DNA of 64,000 bases from Erythrobacter mangrovi. GTDB taxonomy: Bacteria; Pseudomonadota; Alphaproteobacteria; Sphingomonadales; Sphingomonadaceae. The DNA lies in contig NZ_CP053921.1 of assembly GCF_013260645.1 (NCBI RefSeq), positions 248,001 to 312,000 of the forward strand. Direction: 5' to 3'. Positions 58,692-64,000 of this stretch are shown here, piece after piece; positions within the stretch are counted from its first letter, which is position 1; each line of letters opens with the position of its first letter. The translations under genes were made by a program, and so were the position numbers. The notes below the pieces were generated by a model. It made no database searches. It worked only from the letters and a program-made list of their open reading frames with translations, and was not told where the DNA came from.

Positions 58692-59707
58692 GCCGCTTCT
58701 CCCGTGATCGCGAGCAACGCATCCCGCTTGGCGAGAAGGTCGCTCGTCTCGATCGCATCGGCAGGTTCGCCCATTGCGGCATGGACGCGCGTCAGCCGCG
58801 CGGCGCTCGCCTCACTTATCGCCCCACATCGTTCGGCGATGCCGGCCATGTCGTCGAGCTTCGCCCAGCAGTTGAGCACGATATCGCAACCCGCCGCGAG
58901 CGCACGCTCGGCACGATCGGGGATCGTACCTTCAAGCGCCTGCATGTCGATGTCGTCGGTCAACAGCAGCCCATCGAAACCGATCTGGCCACGAATGACG
59001 TCGTCGATCACGGTCTTGGACAGGGTCGCCGGATTGTCCGCATCCCACGCCGTGAAGACGATATGCGCACTCATCCCGAGCGGATGCGCCGACAGCGTGC
59101 GAAAGGGCTCGATATCAATCGCCAAGTCCTCGGCGCTTGCGTCGACGCGCGGCAGCTCTTTGTGGCTGTCGACCGTCGCCCGGCCATGACCGGGCATATG
59201 CTTGAGGCAACCGACCACGCCCGCGCGGCCAAGACCATCAAGCACCGCACGACCCAGCGCCGCGACCTGCATAGGGTCGCTACCCAGCGCACGGTCGCCA
59301 ATGACATTGTCGGTTTCGGGCCGACGCACATCGAACGGCGCGTGATAGTCGACACTGATCCCGGCAAGCGCGAGTTCGCGCCCCATCGCCTCCGCATTGA
59401 CCCGTGCTGCCTCGATCGCGGACGCAGGAGCGATCTCGAACAGCCGGGCGAAAGCCTCACCCGCGGGATAGCGTGGCCATTCGGGCGGCTTCATCCGCAC
59501 GACGCGCCCGCCCTCCTGGTCGATCGAAACGATCAGCCGGTCGCGTCCGTGAATGCTACGCAGTTCGTCGGTCAGCCGACGGAGCTGGTCGCGAGTTGCG
59601 CAATTGCGCGCAAACAGAATGTAGCCCGTCGGGTCGGCCTCACGGAAGAAGGCGCGCTCGTTGGCCGTCAATTCGAGACCGGAAATGCCGAAGATGGCAG
59701 GCGTCAT
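58688..59707 (-). CDS. nagZ: Beta-N-acetylhexosaminidase NagZ, GH3 family
   Basis: Cytoplasmic glucosaminidase (339 aa) of peptidoglycan recycling that removes GlcNAc from anhydro-muropeptides. It has SIDQEGGRVVRM, the KHMPGHGRATVDSHKELP motif (catalytic His and Asp dyad) and FDGLLLTDDIDMQAL with the nucleophile Asp. The start at 59707 (MTPAIFGISGLELT) gives normal length. The frame is open to 59929 but that part overlaps the upstream SPOR gene; an ATG at 59812 is also possible. The product can feed AmpR-type signals when ampC is present, which was not seen here. Confidence 0.95.
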   Translation of the reverse strand: MTPAIFGISGLELTANERAFFREADPTGYILFARNCATRDQLRRLTDELRSIHGRDRLIVSIDQEGGRVVRMKPPEWPRYPAGEAFARLFEIAPASAIEAARVNAEAMGRELALAGISVDYHAPFDVRRPETDNVIGDRALGSDPMQVAALGRAVLDGLGRAGVVGCLKHMPGHGRATVDSHKELPRVDASAEDLAIDIEPFRTLSAHPLGMSAHIVFTAWDADNPATLSKTVIDDVIRGQIGFDGLLLTDDIDMQALEGTIPDRAERALAAGCDIVLNCWAKLDDMAGIAERCGAISEASAARLTRVHAAMGEPADAIETSDLLAKRDALLAITGEAA

Positions 59708-59786
59708 GCGATGAAACTGCGGCTTTTCCGGAAACCGGGCAAGCGCGGCTGCCGCAGCAAGTGTGGAAACAGGGCTTGGGTGCGGG

Positions 59787-60494
59787 CTATTTGACGAAGC
59801 AAGCGAGTCCATCAGCCTTGAGCGCTGCGCACAGCTGGTTCGCTGCGGCGCGATCTCGGGCCATTGCCTGCAGGCGATAGACGCGACCAATATCGACCTG
59901 CGCCTCAACCACGCGATGGCTGACGCCACTCAGCGCTTCAGTCTGGCGCAGCAGAGCGGCCCAAGCCGCCTCGGCATCCTGGCGGCGCGGGAAAGCGCCG
60001 ACTTGAACTGCTACACCGACGGTTTGCGGTGGGGTGCTTGGTTGCGAAGAGGATGTCGTACTGGCAGGACGCGTTTCATCGTCGAGTGTGGTGGCGATCG
60101 AGGGACCTGCGACACTCACCGGCTTGTCCGCCAGTTTGCTTTCGCGCGTTTGGCCCTCGCCAACCGCAAAACTCGAATCACCCGTCCCGGCGAAAACCTT
60201 ACCGCCTTCGTCGGCGGGCTTGGTCTTGTAGGGCTCCGTGGGGGCGGCGATCAGGCTGCCATCGGCGGACGGTTCATCGGACGTCTTATTCGTAACAAAC
60301 CAAATGGCGCCCAGGACAGCACCGAGCACTGCCAGCGCAAGTACGCCCAACAAAACCAGTCGGACCGTATCGAAGCCACCAGCCGCATCCTCTTCTTCCG
60401 CCGATTCGAGCCATGGCAGGCGATCGTCCTGAGAGAGGTCGAGCTGTTCGTCCTCGTCCCAATCCTCTTCAGCGTCGTAGGGCGTTGCCGCCAT
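59787..60494 (-). CDS. SPOR domain-containing membrane protein
   Basis: The 235-aa protein has an acidic cytoplasmic N-terminus (1-42) and one transmembrane helix at about 46-68. A disordered linker leads to a C-terminal SPOR domain at about 160-235 (VGVAVQVGAFPRRQDAEAAWAALLRQ start). It resembles FtsN- or DedD-like SPOR proteins in topology and is therefore likely to bind septal glycan. It lies 2 bp after argS and upstream of nagZ on the same strand, a common alphaproteobacterial order. Confidence 0.88.
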   Translation of the reverse strand: MAATPYDAEEDWDEDEQLDLSQDDRLPWLESAEEEDAAGGFDTVRLVLLGVLALAVLGAVLGAIWFVTNKTSDEPSADGSLIAAPTEPYKTKPADEGGKVFAGTGDSSFAVGEGQTRESKLADKPVSVAGPSIATTLDDETRPASTTSSSQPSTPPQTVGVAVQVGAFPRRQDAEAAWAALLRQTEALSGVSHRVVEAQVDIGRVYRLQAMARDRAAANQLCAALKADGLACFVK

Positions 60495-60496
60495 GA

Positions 60497-62236
60497 TTAC
60501 ATCTCCTCGACGGCCTGGACCCCCAGGATCGCGAGACCGTTGCGGATTACCTGCCCGATCGCATCGGCGAGATAAAGCCTTGCAGCAGTAATATCCGCGT
60601 CGCCTTCCTGAATGATCCGCTTGGCCGGGTCGTCATTGCCGGCGTTCCAGAAGCTGTGGAAGGCCGCGGCGAGGTCACCGAGGAAGAACGCAATGCGGTG
60701 CGGTTCGCGAGCCTTGGCGGCGGCTTCGACCACGCGCGGGAACTGCGCCGCTTCGCGTACCAGCGCCAGTTCATCGGCGCCCAGCCGGTCGAGGTGCGCA
60801 TCGGAAGGCGCGACGCCAGCCTTGCGCAGCGTCGAGCGGATGCGCGCGTGCGCGTACTGCAGGTAGAAGACCGGATTGTCCTTCGACGCCTCGACCACCT
60901 TGTCGAAGTCGAAGTCCATTTGTGCGTCGGGCTTGCGGGTCAGCATGGTGAAGCGGACGACGTCCTTGCCGACCATCTCGACCACGTCGGCGAGCGTGAC
61001 GAAGTTCCCCGCGCGCTTGGACATCTTGAAGGGTTGGCCGCCCTTCATCAACTGAACCATCTGGACCAGCTTGACGTCGAAGGGGATTGCCTTGCCCTGC
61101 CCTTCGCTGAGCGCGGCGACGGCGGCCTTGATCCGCTTTACCGTACCGGCATGATCGGCACCCCAGATGTCGATCAGCTCGTCGGCGCCCTGCGCCTTTT
61201 GAAGGTGATAGGCGAGGTCGGCCCCAAAATAGGTCCATGAACCGTCGGACTTCTTGATCGGGCGATCCTGGTCGTCGCCGAACTTCGTCGAACGGAACAG
61301 CGGCAGCCCGACCGGCTCCCAGTCCTCGGGCGGAGCCTTGCCTTTGGGCGCCTCTAGCACACCGTCGTAGACAAGATCCTTCTCGCGCAGCCAGGCCTCG
61401 GCCGCCTCGGGCTTCTTCGCAGCCTGGAGTTCCGCCTCGGACGAGAACAGGTCATGATGAATGCCGAGCTGCGCCAGGTCGCTGCGGATCATGTCCATCA
61501 TTCCGGCAACCGCGCGGTTGCGGAAGAGCTCCAGCCATTCACTTTCCGGCGCGTCCCGGTAGGCATCGCCGAATTCCTGCGCGAGCCGCTGGCCGACGGG
61601 AACGAGATAGTCGCCGGGATAGAGGCCCGAGGGTATCTCGCCGATACTCTCGCCGAGAGCCTCACGATACCGTAGGTGTACCGAACGGGCGAGAACGTCT
61701 ACCTGCCCTCCCGCGTCGTTGACGTAGTATTCGCGTACGACGCGGTGGCCGGCGAATTCGAGCAAGCCCGCCAGGGCGTCCCCGACCACCGCACCGCGGC
61801 AGTGCCCCATATGCATCGGCCCGGTAGGGTTGGCCGAGACATATTCCACATTGACCGTGCGCCCCTTGCCCATCGTCGACCGGCCGTAATCGGTGCCGAG
61901 CGAAGCAATCGCGCGCAGTTCGCGCCGCCATGCCTCGTCCGACAGGCGCAGGTTGATGAAACCAGGCCCGGCGATCTCCGCCGCGACAATGTCTGGATCG
62001 CGCTCGAGGTGGGCGATGATCTTTTCGGCGAGCGCGCGGGGATTGGTACTCGCCTGCTTGGCGAGAACCATGGCCGCATTGGTCGCGAGGTCCCCATGCG
62101 AGGGATCGCGGGGAGGCTCTACTGCAACGTTGGCGCGCGACACACCCGCCGGAAGGACGCCCTCCGCTTCCAGCGCGTTCAATACCGCATCGATCCGGGC
62201 CGCGAAGGCCGCGTGAAGAGTCTGCATGTCAGCCAT
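60497..62236 (-). CDS. argS: Arginyl-tRNA synthetase
   Basis: Class I synthetase (579 aa). It has the [22 protein letters not shown] region with the HIGH-type HMGH, and the [13 protein letters not shown]-type loop. An N-terminal Add-1 domain and the C-terminal DALR anticodon-binding helices ([16 protein letters not shown] onward) are present. ATG at 62236 is used; a second ATG at 62227 is also possible. It heads the block argS, SPOR, nagZ, scpA, scpB, tatA, tatB, tatC. Confidence 0.97.
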   Translation of the reverse strand: MADMQTLHAAFAARIDAVLNALEAEGVLPAGVSRANVAVEPPRDPSHGDLATNAAMVLAKQASTNPRALAEKIIAHLERDPDIVAAEIAGPGFINLRLSDEAWRRELRAIASLGTDYGRSTMGKGRTVNVEYVSANPTGPMHMGHCRGAVVGDALAGLLEFAGHRVVREYYVNDAGGQVDVLARSVHLRYREALGESIGEIPSGLYPGDYLVPVGQRLAQEFGDAYRDAPESEWLELFRNRAVAGMMDMIRSDLAQLGIHHDLFSSEAELQAAKKPEAAEAWLREKDLVYDGVLEAPKGKAPPEDWEPVGLPLFRSTKFGDDQDRPIKKSDGSWTYFGADLAYHLQKAQGADELIDIWGADHAGTVKRIKAAVAALSEGQGKAIPFDVKLVQMVQLMKGGQPFKMSKRAGNFVTLADVVEMVGKDVVRFTMLTRKPDAQMDFDFDKVVEASKDNPVFYLQYAHARIRSTLRKAGVAPSDAHLDRLGADELALVREAAQFPRVVEAAAKAREPHRIAFFLGDLAAAFHSFWNAGNDDPAKRIIQEGDADITAARLYLADAIGQVIRNGLAILGVQAVEEM

Positions 62237-62288
62237 GCCGCGCGCCTAGCCCATTGGGCCAGAATCGCAAGCCGTCAGAGGCGTGCAA

Positions 62289-62939
62289 TCAGCGAGTGGC
62301 GTTGTAGCGCAGCTGCTCTTCGGTCAGCTGGAAACCGACCAGCAGTTCGAAGCTTGCGCGCTGGACGGCCGCCTTGACTGCAGGGTCGGCAAGCGGGTCG
62401 AGCGCAGCGTCGGGGTCTCCGGGCCTGCGCTTGCGCGTGATCTGCTCGCGGATATCCGCAGGTAGAGAGGCATCTGCACGGTTCACAAACGCACCGGCCG
62501 TGCCCCGAGCCTGCGCGCGCTCCTGCCCGTCAGCGAATTGAATCGTGACCTGGCCGACACGCTTGGTCACCACGGCGCTGCCGCCGCGCAGGACGGTAGA
62601 GAAGTAGGGCAGGGTCACAGTCCGGGCGCCGCGGGTATCGCTACGCCTGGCCAGGACATCGAAGGTCGCCTCGGTATAGACCCGTTCGGGGCCATCGTCA
62701 CAGCTCGAGCGCAGGTTGGTAATGACAGCACTAACATCGAGATCGGCCTGGGTGGTCGAACCGGGTGCGCGGAACGTCGTGATATCGCCGGTGTAGTCAG
62801 GGATTCCAACTGCCGGGCAGGCGGTGCGGACAGCGGTGATGCCAACCCCGGCATCTAACACCAGATCGCCTTCCTTCTTGCAGCCGGTAAGCGCCAGCCC
62901 GAGGGCAAGCACAGAGATGAGGCGATATCGGCTGGTCAT
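62289..62939 (-). CDS. Lipoprotein, function unknown
   Basis: The 216-aa precursor starts MTSRYRLISV and has a lipobox LALTGC (Cys20). The body contains a beta-rich segment (DLDVSAVITNLRSSCDDG, YTEATFDVLARRSDTRGARTVTLPYF) and a helical end. No domain was recognised; the pattern recurs as a conserved hypothetical lipoprotein in related genomes (family knowledge, not checked). The frame extends to 62996 but the signal peptide fixes the start. It lies 52 bp upstream of argS and is divergent from ispH. Confidence 0.72.
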   Translation of the reverse strand: MTSRYRLISVLALGLALTGCKKEGDLVLDAGVGITAVRTACPAVGIPDYTGDITTFRAPGSTTQADLDVSAVITNLRSSCDDGPERVYTEATFDVLARRSDTRGARTVTLPYFSTVLRGGSAVVTKRVGQVTIQFADGQERAQARGTAGAFVNRADASLPADIREQITRKRRPGDPDAALDPLADPAVKAAVQRASFELLVGFQLTEEQLRYNATR

Positions 62940-63036
62940 GCGGCTTCGATTCCCTTGTCGCAATTCGTATTCTTGCCCCTCTTGGGGTGCGGACACGCCC
63001 TAGCTTGGGTCGGGCGAAAGCGCTAGAGGGCGGCAC

Positions 63037-64000
63037 ATGAACGCCCCCTTTCCATCCACCGCGCCTTCGCACGAGGGTTCCGAACGCCCCGTTCTCAAGC
63101 TGTTGATCGCAGCCCCGCGGGGTTTCTGCGCCGGCGTCGACCGGGCGATCGAAATCGTCGAGCGCGCGCTCGAAAAGTTTGGTTCTCCCGTCTACGTCCG
63201 GCACGAGATCGTCCACAACCGCTACGTGGTGGATTGCCTCAAGGACAAGGGCGCAATCTTTGTCGAGGAACTCGACGAGGTTCCTGACGATGCCCCTGTG
63301 GTGTTCAGCGCCCATGGCGTGCCCAAGTCTGTCCCGGCTGAAGCAGAGCGCCGCCAGCTGCTTTATGTCGACGCAACTTGCCCGCTGGTCAGCAAGGTTC
63401 ACCGTCAGGCCGAACGGCAAATCGAAAAGGGCCAGCACATCATCTTCATCGGCCATGCGGGGCACCCCGAGGTAATCGGGACGATGGGACAGGTGCCCGA
63501 AGGCAGAATCACGCTGGTCGAGACAATCGAAGATATTGCCGAGCTCAGCTTCACAGAGGCGGATGACATTTCCTTCCTCACGCAGACTACCTTGTCTGTC
63601 GACGACACGCGCGAGATCGTGGAAGCGCTGCAGGCACGTTATCCGCATATCGTGGCACCAAGGGCGGAAGACATCTGCTACGCGACCAGCAATCGCCAAG
63701 CGGCGGTCAAGCAGATTGCTCCCCAATGTGATTTGGTGCTGGTGATCGGTGCCCCAAATTCGTCCAATTCGCTACGACTGGTCGAAGTCGCGCAAAGGCT
63801 TGGCACGCAGGCGCGGCTGATCCAACGTGCGAGCGAGATCGATCCTGAGTGGATTGCGAACGTCAGCACGATCGGCCTTACTGCCGGGGCTTCTGCCCCG
63901 GAGAAGCTCGTGCGCGAGGTTGTCGATCGACTCGGCGAATGGCGCACTGTCGAAGAGGAAACCGTCGCTACCGCCGAAGAGAACATGGTCTTCAAGCTGC
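63037..64000 (+). CDS. ispH: 4-hydroxy-3-methylbut-2-enyl diphosphate reductase IspH (3' end cut by window edge)
   Basis: Last enzyme of the MEP isoprenoid pathway; makes IPP and DMAPP using a 4Fe-4S cluster. The three cluster cysteines are Cys31 (PRGFCAGV), Cys115 (VDATCPLV) and Cys214 ([10 protein letters not shown]). [11 protein letters not shown] and [11 protein letters not shown] are the substrate-binding histidine segments. 321 codons are visible and the frame is still open at the edge, so only a short C-terminus is missing. GAGG precedes the ATG at 63037. Confidence 0.96.
   Translation, partial: MNAPFPSTAPSHEGSERPVLKLLIAAPRGFCAGVDRAIEIVERALEKFGSPVYVRHEIVHNRYVVDCLKDKGAIFVEELDEVPDDAPVVFSAHGVPKSVPAEAERRQLLYVDATCPLVSKVHRQAERQIEKGQHIIFIGHAGHPEVIGTMGQVPEGRITLVETIEDIAELSFTEADDISFLTQTTLSVDDTREIVEALQARYPHIVAPRAEDICYATSNRQAAVKQIAPQCDLVLVIGAPNSSNSLRLVEVAQRLGTQARLIQRASEIDPEWIANVSTIGLTAGASAPEKLVREVVDRLGEWRTVEEETVATAEENMVFKL

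Overview
The window is a stretch of bacterial chromosome with high G+C and very dense coding. It looks like core genome of an alphaproteobacterium, most likely Sphingomonadales and probably Erythrobacteraceae. This is inferred from the division cluster, the ate-tamA-tamB and argS-SPOR-nagZ-scpAB-tatABC blocks, the family-typical proteins and the CtrA- and sigma-54-type sites. No insertion sequence, prophage block, CRISPR array, rRNA operon or plasmid feature was seen. Both edges cut genes: a proline-rich anchored protein at the left and ispH at the right.

Layout. 1-7470 is a mixed region: queF, a DUF1499 membrane protein, an FAD/NAD oxidoreductase, tRNA-Ala(CGC), a polyproline lipoprotein, a Bax-inhibitor-1 family membrane protein with a clear terminator, a YbjN protein and a TPR/SPOR protein. 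7535-26425 (minus strand) is a complete mra/dcw cluster in the order mraZ, rsmH, ftsL, ftsI, murE, murF, mraY, murD, ftsW, murG, murC, murB, ddl, ftsQ, ftsA, ftsZ. Most junctions overlap by ATGA or GTGA. Its control region (26426-26769) is the only gene-free gap above 300 bp. It holds a good sigma-70-type promoter followed by five GGG elements phased at about 10 bp and a perfect palindrome, best read as a MraZ-box array.

26770-36901 carries two small envelope proteins, cysK, a 2Fe-2S ferredoxin, a DNA glycosylase, an SDR, a pterin dehydratase with an APC permease, ccmAB, map, a DUF3298-type lipoprotein and a leucyl aminopeptidase. 36977-40340 holds a small SH3-like protein, argC and the nitrogen unit glnB-glnA, which has a near-consensus sigma-54 promoter upstream and a strong intrinsic terminator downstream.

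40439-45419 is more accessory: a Tat-exported class V aminotransferase homologue, a methionine-rich secreted protein, a GH24 lysozyme, an RcnB-like protein and a fasciclin lipoprotein. 45427-52593 is ate-tamA-tamB, headed by a perfect CtrA-type site. The window closes with ilvA, an exported amidohydrolase, tatC/B/A, scpB/scpA, nagZ, a SPOR protein, argS, a lipoprotein and the start of ispH.

The theme is envelope growth and division: peptidoglycan precursor synthesis (murB-G, mraY, ddl), the septal machine (ftsA, I, L, Q, W, Z), two SPOR proteins, wall recycling (nagZ), outer-membrane assembly (tamAB) and export (tatABC). I see no convincing new multi-gene system. The observations most worth checking are regulatory: the MraZ array, the sigma-54 promoter, the CtrA site and two palindromes of identical geometry. 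Several genes lack an ATG start and need start correction.
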